Assembly (NCBI GenBank): GCA_963730325.1
Contig: CAVSRC010000014.1
Coordinates: 170,858-234,857 of the forward strand
Length of the DNA: 64,000 nt
From: CAVSRC01 sp963730325
Lineage (GTDB): Bacteria > Pseudomonadota > Alphaproteobacteria > Rhizobiales > Kaistiaceae
Reading direction: 5' to 3'
Shown here: piece by piece, positions 56,762-64,000 of the stretch
How positions within the stretch are numbered: the first letter of the stretch is position 1
Layout: each line of letters opens with the position of its first letter
The notes under the pieces: model-generated
Databases searched by the model: none
Seen by the model: the letters and a program-made list of their open reading frames with translations, nothing else
What the model was told of the DNA's origin: nothing
Made by a program: the position numbers and the translations under genes

Positions 56762-56810
56762 TGTCAGGGCGCAGGGGCAGATGCGTCAGGGCGCAGGGGC
56801 AGATGCGTCA
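56762..56810. repeat. 22-bp tandem repeat, two copies plus partial
   Basis: Units at 56762-56783 and 56784-56805 are identical (GTCAGGGCGCAGGGGCAGAT plus GC), followed by a five-base partial unit. Confidence 0.9.
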
Positions 56811-56908
56811 GGTGCAGGGGTTAGGTTCATCAGGGCGCTCGGTCAGGTGGATGAGGTGCAGGGGTTAGGTTCATCAGGGCGCCCGGTCAGGTGGATGAGG
56901 TGCAGGGG
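56811..56908. repeat. 44-bp tandem repeat, two copies plus partial
   Basis: Units at 56811-56854 and 56855-56898 differ at one base. Each begins GTGCAGGGGTTAGGTTCATC and ends GTCAGGTGGATGAG. A third unit is cut after ten bases. It shares the CAGGG theme with the 22-bp repeats next to it. Confidence 0.9.
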
Positions 56909-57247
56909 TCGACCGCGGCGGCTCGGCTGATGAGGACCTACGCCACGCAGGTCGAAACTCTTCGCAGATTGCGGCATGAGGGCGACCAAAACATCCGGGT
57001 CGAACACGCTCACGTGCATGAGGGTGGTCAGGCGGTGGTCAGCACAATCCAGTCCGGGTAAACCTATGTGGTCGTGGCGAACGCCTCAGGGACGACCTGG
57101 CGCGCCTCTCAGAGACGATTCTGCCGCTTCAGGCCAGAGAGAGTGCAACGGATGATGGTCAATAGCCTTGAGCGACTTCCGCAAGCTCACCGACGTCGCC
57201 CCAGAGAAGAAGCTGCAACCCCTCTTTGATCGGGCGCCTCCTTCGTC

Positions 57248-57343
57248 TGGTCGGTCGACGACACGTTTGGTCGACCAGCCAAGTCTGTCGCGATGGTCGA
57301 TGATCGCCCGACCAAATTGACCATGGTCGACCTTGGCCGACCA
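57248..57343. repeat. cluster of GGTCGAC-type short palindromes
   Basis: Within 100 bp there are at least five variants of TGGTCGAnnA or its complement, including the perfect 10-bp palindrome TGGTCGACCA at 57268-57277 and CCATGGTCGACC at 57322-57333. Repeated dyads of this kind can be protein-binding sites or simple low-complexity DNA. Confidence 0.55.
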
Positions 57344-57582
57344 GTCAGTGTCAAAAGCTGCATGATCGATCATCGCCAGCCTGGCGACCGCGGCGGCCCG
57401 TTTGATGCACTTGCCGGATTTGGCGGAATGCGACAACAATCTCCGCGGAAATTCGCCATTTCGGCCGATTTGCCAAAATACAGCCTGTTCTGACAACGGC
57501 ATTTAGTTTGACGAGGATGACGGGCTAAAATCACAAAAACACCATAAATCCTGATGAAAACGGTCATTTCAGAATTGATTTC

Positions 57583-57598
57583 TAACACTTCGGTGTTA
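57583..57598. promoter_or_regulatory. TAACAC-TTCG-GTGTTA inverted repeat upstream of rpiB-like gene
   Basis: A perfect 6-bp dyad around TTCG lies about 170 bp before the start of the kinase/isomerase operon. The half-site GTGTTATC recurs in the DeoR regulator region at 62324-62332 (opposite strand), which makes it a candidate operator for that regulator. Confidence 0.45.
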
Positions 57599-57764
57599 TC
57601 TTGGCCGCGAGACGTTGAAGCCCGGCGCTCCCAAGAAGTGACAATTCTGCACAGTCACCCATTGCCGTCGGGTTGTTTGCTACAATCTCCGCGCGCGATG
57701 ATGGTTGCCCTCCCGCGAGCGGGAAAGAGCATCAATGAATTTCCGGAAGAGAAGGGAAGGTATC

Positions 57765-58307
57765 ATGAAAGTCGCGGTCGCTGGCGATACCGCCGGCGAA
57801 GGGCTCGCGCACATCCTCGCCGAATATCTCAAGGGGCGCTGTGAAGCCTTCGATGCGTCACGTGTCGAAGGCACGGCCGATCCGTACTATGCCAACATGG
57901 TCGACCGCGTGGCCTCGGGCGTCCTTGCGGGAACCTATGATCGAGCGATCCTCATTTGCGGCACTGGCATCGGCGTCAGCATGAGCGCGAACAAGGTGCG
58001 CGGAATCCGCGCGGCGCTCACGCACGACGTCTACTCCGCCAGGCGTGCCGCCCTGTCCAATAACGCACAAGTCATCACGATGGGCGCCCGCGTCGTCGGT
58101 GTCGAACTCGCCAAGACGATCGCCGACGCCTACCTCGATGTCGCCTTTGACTTCGACCCCGACGGCCCATCCGGCGGCAACGTTCGGGCGATCGACGCAA
58201 TCGATGCCAAATACGCAACCAAGAAAGACCCGGACGCTGCGCCGACGTTGTCAGGCGAAGACGATTCGGGCCGCAAGGAAGGACTTCAGGAGGTGACGAC
58301 AAAATGA
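57765..58307 (+). CDS. RpiB/LacAB-family sugar-phosphate isomerase (tetrulose-phosphate isomerase candidate)
   Basis: 180-residue aldose-ketose isomerase. The hallmark LICGTGIGVSMSANK carries the catalytic Cys, followed by GIRAALTHDVYSARRAALSN and ITMGARVVG. RpiB relatives act on ribose-5-phosphate, galactose-6-phosphate or, in tetritol pathways (EryI/DerI), on erythrulose-4-phosphate to give erythrose-4-phosphate. The last role fits the neighbours. ATG 57765 has GAAGGGAAGG upstream. It is longer at the C-terminus than typical RpiB (about 150). Its stop overlaps dhaK. Confidence 0.88.
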   Translation: MKVAVAGDTAGEGLAHILAEYLKGRCEAFDASRVEGTADPYYANMVDRVASGVLAGTYDRAILICGTGIGVSMSANKVRGIRAALTHDVYSARRAALSNNAQVITMGARVVGVELAKTIADAYLDVAFDFDPDGPSGGNVRAIDAIDAKYATKKDPDAAPTLSGEDDSGRKEGLQEVTTK

Positions 58308-59308
58308 ACAGAATTTTCAACGACCCAGACCACATGGTCGAGGATGCCGTTCGTGGCTACGTCAAGGCCCACCAGAATCTGGTCGCGGCAACCGACAACG
58401 CCCGGGTGATCAAGGCCAAGTCGGCGCCGCGCGCCGGCCAGGTCGGAGTCGTCACCGGTGGGGGTTCGGGACACGAGCCGGCTTTTCTCGGCTATGTCGG
58501 CGACAACATCGTCGACGCCGTGGCGATCGGCGAAATCTTCTCCTCGCCAACCGCACAGGCGTTCCACGATGCGTTCAAGGCGTGCGACGGCGGCGCCGGC
58601 GTCGCCTGTCTGTATGGCAACTATGCCGGCGACAACATGAACGTCAAAATGGCGATCAAGATGGCCGCCAAGAGCGGCCTCACGGTCAAGACCGTCGTCG
58701 CCAACGACGACGTGGCGTCCGCCCCCAAGGATGAGATGGCCAAGCGCCGTGGCGTTGCCGGCGAGATCCTGATGTGGAAGGTGGGCGGTGCCCGCGCCGC
58801 CGAAGGCGGCAACCTCGACGAGGTGATCGCCGCCGCGAAGAAGGCCATCGACAACACCCGCTCGATCGGCATCGGCTTGTCGCCCTGCACCATCGTCGCG
58901 GTGGGCCACCCCAACTTCTCGATCAAGGACGGCGAGATGGAGGTCGGCATCGGCCACCATGGCGAGCCCGGCGTCACGGTGATGGCGACGAAGCCGGCCA
59001 ACGAAATGGCCGACATGATGCTCGACTATGTGCTGCCCGACCTGCCCTTCGCCGAAGGCGACAGGGTCGCCGTGCTCCTCTCCGGCCTCGGTGCGACGCC
59101 GATCATGGAGCTGTACATCCTCTACGACCGCATCGCCGAGGTGCTCGGTCAGCGCAAGCTCGACATTCGCCACAACTATGTCGGCAACTATTTCACCTCT
59201 CTAGAGATGATGGGTGTCACGCTGACCATGACGCGCCTCGACGACGAACTCGACCGGCTGCTGGCCTATCCGGCGACTTCGATCGGCCTGACGAACGTGA
59301 AGGGATAA
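58304..59308 (+). CDS. dhaK: DhaK-type kinase subunit (dihydroxyacetone/erythrulose kinase)
   Basis: 334-residue ketose-binding subunit. GSGHEPAFLGYVG and DAVAIGEIFSSPT form the substrate site. The His of GHHGEPGV is the residue that binds the ketone covalently as a hemiaminal in DhaK. With DhaL it phosphorylates dihydroxyacetone; homologues in tetritol clusters phosphorylate erythrulose. Overlap with the upstream isomerase by 4 nt and 4-bp spacing to dhaL indicate one transcript. No PTS-type DhaM is present, so ATP is the likely donor. Confidence 0.92.
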   Translation: MNRIFNDPDHMVEDAVRGYVKAHQNLVAATDNARVIKAKSAPRAGQVGVVTGGGSGHEPAFLGYVGDNIVDAVAIGEIFSSPTAQAFHDAFKACDGGAGVACLYGNYAGDNMNVKMAIKMAAKSGLTVKTVVANDDVASAPKDEMAKRRGVAGEILMWKVGGARAAEGGNLDEVIAAAKKAIDNTRSIGIGLSPCTIVAVGHPNFSIKDGEMEVGIGHHGEPGVTVMATKPANEMADMMLDYVLPDLPFAEGDRVAVLLSGLGATPIMELYILYDRIAEVLGQRKLDIRHNYVGNYFTSLEMMGVTLTMTRLDDELDRLLAYPATSIGLTNVKG

Positions 59309-59312
59309 GGCC

Positions 59313-59951
59313 ATGGCCCTTTCAGTCAGCGAAGGCGGCTTCGTCGTCGCCGACCTGGTCGACGCCATCGTTGCCAACCGCGACCATCTCAGCGACATCG
59401 ACGGCAAGATCGGCGACGGCGACCACGGCATCAACATGGCCAAGGGCTTCACGATGTGCCGGCAGGCGCTGGGCGATCCGCTTCCCGGGTTGAAGGAGAG
59501 CTTTGGCATTCTCGGCGATACGCTCATGGCCGGGATCGGCGGGTCGATGGGCCCCCTCTACGGCACTTTCTTCGGCGAGATGGCTAAGTCGCTGGACGGC
59601 GTGACGACGCTCGATGCAGTAGCATTTGGCAAGATGTTGCGTAGCGGCATGGACGGCGTCGTCGATATCGGCGGCGCCAAGCCGGGTGACAAGACGTTGC
59701 TCGACACGCTGGTGCCGGCGGTGACCGCCTTTGATGACGCGCTCAACGCCGGCAAACCCTTCGCCGCCTGCCTCGACGACATGACCGAGGCTGCGCGGCA
59801 GGGGCGCGATTCCACCATCGACATGGTCGCCAAGGTCGGACGGGCCAGCCGCCTCGGCGAGCGCTCACGCGGTGTCCTCGACGCCGGATCGGCGTCCTGC
59901 TGCGTGATCCTGGAGACCATGGCCAAGGGCATCGGCCCGAAGGTCGGGTGA
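59313..59951 (+). CDS. dhaL: DhaL-type kinase subunit (nucleotide-binding)
   Basis: 212-residue all-helical nucleotide subunit. Asp ligands for Mg-ATP are in DGKIGDGDHGINMAKGF. GIGGSMGPLYGTFF, DTLVPAV and a late GERSRGVLDAGSAS follow the family pattern. It transfers phosphate to the ketose held by the preceding subunit. In ATP-dependent enzymes the two domains are often fused; here they are separate genes. Confidence 0.92.
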   Translation: MALSVSEGGFVVADLVDAIVANRDHLSDIDGKIGDGDHGINMAKGFTMCRQALGDPLPGLKESFGILGDTLMAGIGGSMGPLYGTFFGEMAKSLDGVTTLDAVAFGKMLRSGMDGVVDIGGAKPGDKTLLDTLVPAVTAFDDALNAGKPFAACLDDMTEAARQGRDSTIDMVAKVGRASRLGERSRGVLDAGSASCCVILETMAKGIGPKVG

Positions 59952-60112
59952 ACGATGCCGCGACACCAGAAACGCTGCGTCCACCGGCGGGGACGGCGCA
60001 GCCAGGAGCGAAGCAAGACTAAGTTGAGCCGGCAACACCACACACGCGGCGGAGTGCCGGCGTCCAGGCGACGATACTCCGCCGCTCCTCACCTTTCCCA
60101 AGGAGTAGAAAG

Positions 60113-61246
60113 ATGAACGTCGTAGACAAGGCACAAATCATAAAGCACGAGCATTCCATCTCGCTCGGCGGGCTTCCACCGACGATGGATGCCGTCGTCG
60201 CCTATGCGCCGGGCGATTATCGCTTCGAGACCGTCGAGACGCCGCGCGCCGGCCCCGACGAGATCATCATCAAGGTTGAAGGCTGCGGCATCTGCGCCGG
60301 CGACATCAAGAGCTGGGACGGCGCGCCGTCCTTCTGGGGCGACAAGGACCAGCCGGCCTACATCAAGGCACCGATGATCCCGGGTCACGAGTTCGTCGGC
60401 ATCGCCGTCGAGCTCGGAGAGAACGTCGCTGCGGCCGGCGAGTTCAAGCTGGGCGAGCGGTTGGCATCCGAGCAGATCGTGCCTTGCGAGAAATGCCGGT
60501 TCTGCAAGCGCGGCGAATACTGGATGTGCGAGAAGCACGACGTCTACGGCTTCCAGAACAACGTCAATGGCGGCATGGCGACCTATATGCGCTTCCCCAA
60601 GGAGTCGCGCACGCACAAGGTCCCGAACGACCTCCCGCTGGAGAAGGCCGTGCTCACCGAGCCTTATGCGTGCTCGGCGCATGCGGTCCAGCGCGCCAAG
60701 GTCGATCTTGACGATGTGGTCGTGCTGGCCGGTGCCGGCACGCTCGGCCTCGGCATGGTCGGCGCGTTGCGGCTGAAGAACCCCAAAAAGCTAATCGTTC
60801 TCGACACCAGGCCCGAGCGGCTTGAGCTTGCCAAGAAATTCGGCGCCGATCTGGTCTTCGATCCCCGCGAGGACGACGTCGAGAAGATCGTCAAGGACAT
60901 GACCGACGGCTATGGCTGCGATGTCTATATCGAGGCGACCGGCCATCCGGATGCGGTCCTGCAGGGCCTGAAGATGATCCGCAAGCTCGGCCGCTTCGTC
61001 GAGTTCAGCGTGTTCAGCCATGACGTCACGGTCGACTGGTCGATCATCAGCGACCGCAAGGAGCTCGACCTCCTGGGCGCCCACCTCAGCCCCTACATCT
61101 ACCCATGGGTGATCGAGGCCATCGCCGACGGCCGGCTGCCGACCGAGGGCGTGGTCACGCATGTCCTGCCGCTCAAGGAGTACGACAAGGGCTTCAAGAT
61201 GATGAAGGCCGGCGACAAGTCGCTGAAGATCGTGCTGAAGCCGTAG
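60113..61246 (+). CDS. zinc-dependent dehydrogenase, erythritol/L-threitol dehydrogenase-like
   Basis: 377-residue medium-chain alcohol dehydrogenase. The catalytic zinc site comprises CGICAGD, GHEFVG and the Glu downstream. The structural zinc has four Cys in CEKCRFCKRGEYWMC. The nucleotide fold is VVVLAGAGTLGLGMVGAL. The segment FWGDKDQPAY and the ending DKSLKIVLKP resemble mycobacterial EltD (from memory, not searched), which oxidises erythritol and L-threitol to erythrulose. It lies 160 bp after dhaL, before a strong terminator. Threitol or another polyol is equally possible. Confidence 0.85.
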   Translation: MNVVDKAQIIKHEHSISLGGLPPTMDAVVAYAPGDYRFETVETPRAGPDEIIIKVEGCGICAGDIKSWDGAPSFWGDKDQPAYIKAPMIPGHEFVGIAVELGENVAAAGEFKLGERLASEQIVPCEKCRFCKRGEYWMCEKHDVYGFQNNVNGGMATYMRFPKESRTHKVPNDLPLEKAVLTEPYACSAHAVQRAKVDLDDVVVLAGAGTLGLGMVGALRLKNPKKLIVLDTRPERLELAKKFGADLVFDPREDDVEKIVKDMTDGYGCDVYIEATGHPDAVLQGLKMIRKLGRFVEFSVFSHDVTVDWSIISDRKELDLLGAHLSPYIYPWVIEAIADGRLPTEGVVTHVLPLKEYDKGFKMMKAGDKSLKIVLKP

Positions 61247-61303
61247 CCTGCCGTTGTGGGTGGCGCGCCGCCGAGACGCGCCGCCCACCCAAGGTATGTC
61301 AGG

Positions 61304-61343
61304 ACCCGCCGTCCGGCGCTGCCACGGCGGGTTCCTCTTTTTT
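61304..61343 (+). terminator. rho-independent terminator after the dehydrogenase
   Basis: A 9-bp stem (61304-61312 with 61324-61332, ACCCGCCGT/ACGGCGGGT) is followed by TCCTC and six T residues. It closes the rpiB-dhaK-dhaL-dehydrogenase transcript. Confidence 0.85.
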
Positions 61344-61460
61344 CACTTTGCAGCGCGCGAGCCGTCGTGCCGGCAGCATGGCACCAATCGCGGGATCGTT
61401 ATCGCCGCTGAACGATTTCCTTGACATTTCTGGCAAAATCAACAGCAGCGCGACAAGACG

Positions 61461-62345
61461 TCAAGGTGAGACGACGCGCAGACGCACCCCGGCCTTGCGC
61501 AACGTTTCTTCGTCCGCCGCTGAAATGCCGTCGTCCGTGATCACATCGTCGAATTCGGTGAGAGAGGCGAGGTGGATCAGGGCTGTCCTCCCAAACTTGG
61601 AGCTGTCGATCAACAGGACCTTCCGGTCAGCGGCGTTCATCAATGCGCGCTTGACCTTCACCACCTCCTCCTGTTGGTGATAGGCGACGGTGCCGAGGAC
61701 GGTCGAAGTCGACATGAAGAGAATATTGGCACGCAGGTAGCCTACAGTCCGTTCGCAGAAATAGCCGAAAAACGCGTTGAAGCGCGGATTGTAATGGCCA
61801 CCGAGACAGATCGTCTCGATGCCATGGGCATCCTTCAACGTTTCGATGACGGTTAAGCTGCTGCTGATGACCGTCAGCGGTTTGCGCGACACGATATGCG
61901 CAGCCAGGTGAACCACGGTCGTCGAGTCGTCCAGAATGACTGCCTGGCCGGGCTCCACCAGCTCGACGGCGGCGCGTGCCAAGGCGTTCTTTTCGGCATC
62001 GGCGAGACGCGACCGGTACAAGATCGTGCTATCCGCAAGGTTGGACGAGTGGACCGTGACGCCACCGTGGACGCGGCGGACAATACCCTGTTCCTCGAGG
62101 ACCTTGAGATCCCGGTGCACCGTCATCCGGCTGACACCGAAATGCGCCGCCAGTTCGTCGACCTGTGCCGAGCCGATCGGCAACAGAAAGTCAAGAAGCG
62201 CTTTGCGTCGCCCGACCGGACCAGAAGACGGCTTCACGCTCCGGGGTATGTCGTCTGGGATATCCAAAACCGTCTCGGCCTCGCTGTTACTTATAGAGAC
62301 GCATACTCCATTTCTTCGAGAATGATAACACCCCAAATATAACAT
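61461..62345 (-). CDS. DeoR-family transcriptional regulator
   Basis: About 294 residues. An N-terminal DeoR winged helix (LLDFLLPIGSAQVDELAAHF, then VSRMTVHRDLKVLEEQGI) precedes a sugar-phosphate-sensing domain with ILDDSTTVVHLA, LGGHYN and the later VLLIDSSKFGR. It would repress the adjacent catabolic genes until a phosphorylated tetrose or triose binds. ATG 62345 is used, but the operator-like GATAACACC at 62324-62332 would then lie in codons 5-8, so a later start such as TTG 62267 may be real. Confidence 0.88.
   Translation of the reverse strand: MLYLGCYHSRRNGVCVSISNSEAETVLDIPDDIPRSVKPSSGPVGRRKALLDFLLPIGSAQVDELAAHFGVSRMTVHRDLKVLEEQGIVRRVHGGVTVHSSNLADSTILYRSRLADAEKNALARAAVELVEPGQAVILDDSTTVVHLAAHIVSRKPLTVISSSLTVIETLKDAHGIETICLGGHYNPRFNAFFGYFCERTVGYLRANILFMSTSTVLGTVAYHQQEEVVKVKRALMNAADRKVLLIDSSKFGRTALIHLASLTEFDDVITDDGISAADEETLRKAGVRLRVVSP
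62324..62332. promoter_or_regulatory. GGTGTTATC motif at the DeoR gene
   Basis: GATAACACC (reverse GGTGTTATC) matches the half-site in the inverted repeat at 57583-57598. A second, weaker TGTTAT-like copy follows at 62338-62345, giving a direct repeat of the kind DeoR-type proteins often use. Confidence 0.4.
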
Positions 62346-62827
62346 CGCTTGTTCGTGGACAATCCTGTGCGCGCGCCGTGGGGCAAGCGGCAACGGCGTC
62401 GCCTTTGTTCAGCCGTCCTCGCCTGCATCGCAACATCGAAACAAAGTCACGAAAAACGGCGACTCGCAACGCGTTGACACGCCCGGTCAGCAATTGCAAT
62501 TCCGTCCGCGGCCTTAAAATCCGGCTTCCAGCGGCGCCTTGAGTCCGCACCAATGGCGCGCCACCGATTGGTCGCAACCGATCCGGAAATTGTTATGAAA
62601 ACAACAAATATCGTTCAATTTTCTTGACTTGGCATGAGATTGTGATCACTCTGGAACAGTCGCCCGTGAGGTATCGTGACAACGCGGGGCACCAATATCG
62701 GGAGGCGCCGACGGTGTGGGCCCCGGGATTTCCGGCTTCCGAAGAAAGCTTCGCAGCGAAGCGATCCGCGACTGCTCGCCAGCGTCGCAATCGCGGAGAG
62801 TATGCAGAAGGCAAGGGTTGGAAGGCG
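62346..62827. other. 480-bp intergenic region between deoR and the broken transaldolase
   Basis: No gene is supported. The left half is GC-rich. At 62590-62625 an AT-rich stretch with TTGTTATGAAAACAACAA is followed by TTCTTGACTTGG, a plausible promoter (-35 CTTGAC) for the rightward gene. Confidence 0.45.
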
Positions 62828-63424
62828 ATGGCAGACAAGCTCACCGAACTGGCCCGCCATACGGTCATCGTTGCCGATACCGGAGACATCACCCAGATCA
62901 AGGCGGTGGGCGCCCAGGATTGCACGACCAATCCGAGCCTCATCCTCAAGGCCGCCAGCAAGCCGGAATATGCCGCACTGGTGGACGATGCAGTCGCCTA
63001 CGGCAGCGCGCTCGAGGACACCCCCGTCGGGCGCCGCGATTTGGCGCTCGACAAGCTGGCCATCAATTTCGGCAAGGAACTCTCGCGCATTGTTCCCGGC
63101 CATGTCTCGACCGAGGTCGATGCGCGCCCGTCCTTCGACACCGCTGCCACGGTCAAGCGCGCAGCGCGACTGGTCGCGATCTACCGGGAAGCCGGTGTCG
63201 GTCCCAAGCGCATCCTGCCGCGCCATCCAGCTACACGCGAGTTGTCGTGCCTGCTCGGACTGCGATTGGGAGGGATTGGAGGAGGTTCATCAACGGCCGC
63301 AGCCATGCATTTGACGCAAGGGGTCCCCGCCGCCGCACCCCGCGGGATAGGCGTGGCCAGCGCGAATTTATGCTTATCTGGTTGGCAAAAACGCCAAAAA
63401 GTACCAGTATTAAATCCAGATTGA
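62828..63424 (+). pseudogene. transaldolase, truncated and frameshifted
   Basis: The first ~130 codons are a good transaldolase: IVADTGDITQIKAVGAQDCT, then TTNPSLILKAASKPEY and GHVSTEVDARPSFDT. The frame then leaves the family at GPKRIL. A neighbouring frame briefly continues with CRAIQLHASC and DWEGLEE where IKIASTWEGI is expected, including the Schiff-base Lys that is now lost. The protein lacks more than half of a normal ~315-residue enzyme and cannot be active. Its place after the tetritol genes fits use of erythrose-4-phosphate. Confidence 0.82.
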
Positions 63425-63545
63425 GGTGGCTTCCCCGTCCGGCACTGCTAGTTTATTCTAATTCTGAGTGGGAACTCAGGCATACCGGTGAAAGATCCAT
63501 AAGGGGAGCAACTCAAAGACAATCTTGGTAGGGGGAGGGAGTCGC

Positions 63546-64000
63546 ATGGAGCCAGATCTCGAGGTCGTCCATATTTCTCAAAGCAAATCCTTTGCTGCTT
63601 GGTCGCATGGATATCCGTTTCGGACCGTGCGGTGGCACTTTCACCCGGAATACGAGGTTCATCTGGTCGTTGCCACCAGCGGGCGTTACTACGTCGGTGA
63701 TTTCATCGGTACATTTGAGCCCGGTAATCTGATCCTGACTGAGCCCAACCTGCCGCACAACTGGATTTCCGACGTGCCCGCGGGACAGTCCGTGCCCGAG
63801 CGCGGTCAGATCGTTCAATTCACCGAGGATTTTATCAACAACCTGATGCCCGTGGTCCCGGAGACGGCCGAGTTCCAGGACATGCTCACCGCCAGCAGAC
63901 GCGGGTTGTTGTTCGGCAGGGAGACCGTCGAGGAGGTCACTCCCATGATGGGAGAACTGATGACCGCCCGCGGCACACGCGGGGTCGAATGGTATCTTGG
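63546..64000 (+). CDS. AraC-family transcriptional regulator, N-terminal part (runs off the window)
   Basis: The 151 codons visible encode a cupin-type sensor domain: VRWHFHPEYEVHLV, YYVGDFIGTFEPGNLIL and PNLPHNWISD, the arrangement found in AraC regulators that sense sugars or polyols. GGGGAGGGAG precedes the ATG at 63546. The C-terminal double helix-turn-helix lies beyond the right edge. It may control genes to the right or the adjoining catabolic cluster. Confidence 0.85.
   Translation, partial: MEPDLEVVHISQSKSFAAWSHGYPFRTVRWHFHPEYEVHLVVATSGRYYVGDFIGTFEPGNLILTEPNLPHNWISDVPAGQSVPERGQIVQFTEDFINNLMPVVPETAEFQDMLTASRRGLLFGRETVEEVTPMMGELMTARGTRGVEWYL

Larger units (their letters stand above)
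56602..57764. other. 1.16-kb region without a supported gene
   Basis: The region holds two sets of tandem repeats (56762-56908), a cluster of GGTCGAC-type palindromes (57248-57343) and an AT-richer stretch (57440-57600) with an inverted repeat ahead of the rpiB-type gene. Open frames here have no recognisable family or initiation signals. Confidence 0.6.

Noticed and set aside
56762..56908. Tandem repeats considered as a CRISPR array
   Set aside because: Units are contiguous with no unique spacers and no cas genes are nearby.
50491..57500. Insertion sequence or transposon explaining the decayed region
   Set aside because: I found no transposase and no terminal inverted repeats; the tRNA-end repeats and the integrase explain it better.
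57086..57502. 138-codon minus-strand frame in the repeat-rich gap
   Set aside because: It crosses the palindrome cluster, has no ribosome-binding site and resembles no known protein.

Overview
The window is chromosomal DNA of a high-GC alphaproteobacterium. The block dsbA-like / aroQ / accB / accC / aat / DUF2155 (24.2-28.8 kb), the IclR-controlled pca operon and a higBA module fit Hyphomicrobiales (Rhizobiales). The genus cannot be fixed from the sequence alone.

Layout. 0.1-6.2 kb holds scattered housekeeping and accessory genes: a DUF6064-type membrane protein, a DMT exporter, an alpha/beta hydrolase divergent from a MarR regulator, an orphan form-II CoxL-like molybdenum hydroxylase and a DUF1349 protein. 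The last two share a 36-bp upstream repeat. 6.4-20.8 kb is a surface-polysaccharide region: GDP-mannose 4,6-dehydratase, two very large GT2 + CDP-glycerol glycerophosphotransferase fusions, a GT2, a frameshifted two-domain glycosyltransferase, a GT8 and pgi. 20.9-28.8 kb carries higBA, an aminotransferase, an M48 protease and the conserved aroQ-accBC-aat block. 28.9-38.3 kb holds glpD and a complete protocatechuate branch of the beta-ketoadipate pathway (pcaR divergent from pcaB-pcaDC-pcaI-pcaJ-pcaF-pcaH-pcaG). 38.6-44 kb has a CUT2 sugar ABC transporter and a secreted polysaccharide-lyase-like protein. 44.3-48.8 kb has three tandem TadG/VWA pilus-type proteins, followed by a sulfotransferase and a small membrane protein.

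50.5-57.5 kb is a decayed, mobile-looking zone. It contains a chimeric GMC/Gfo pseudogene, two tRNA-Lys 3'-end remnants 4 kb apart enclosing a third GT2-glycerophosphotransferase fusion, a degenerate tyrosine integrase and tandem repeats. 57.8-63.4 kb looks like a tetritol (erythritol/threitol) catabolic cluster: an RpiB-type isomerase, a split DhaK/DhaL-type kinase, an EltD-like zinc dehydrogenase, a DeoR repressor and a broken transaldolase. An AraC-family regulator runs off the right edge.

The most interesting signal is the set of three ~1000-residue GT2-glycerophosphotransferase fusions. Two are visibly lower in GC than their neighbours, and each of those two is enclosed by direct repeats of a chromosomal gene end: the pgi 3' end for one and the tRNA-Lys 3' end for the other. 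This suggests that polyol-phosphate polymer synthases are being delivered as single-gene cargo.
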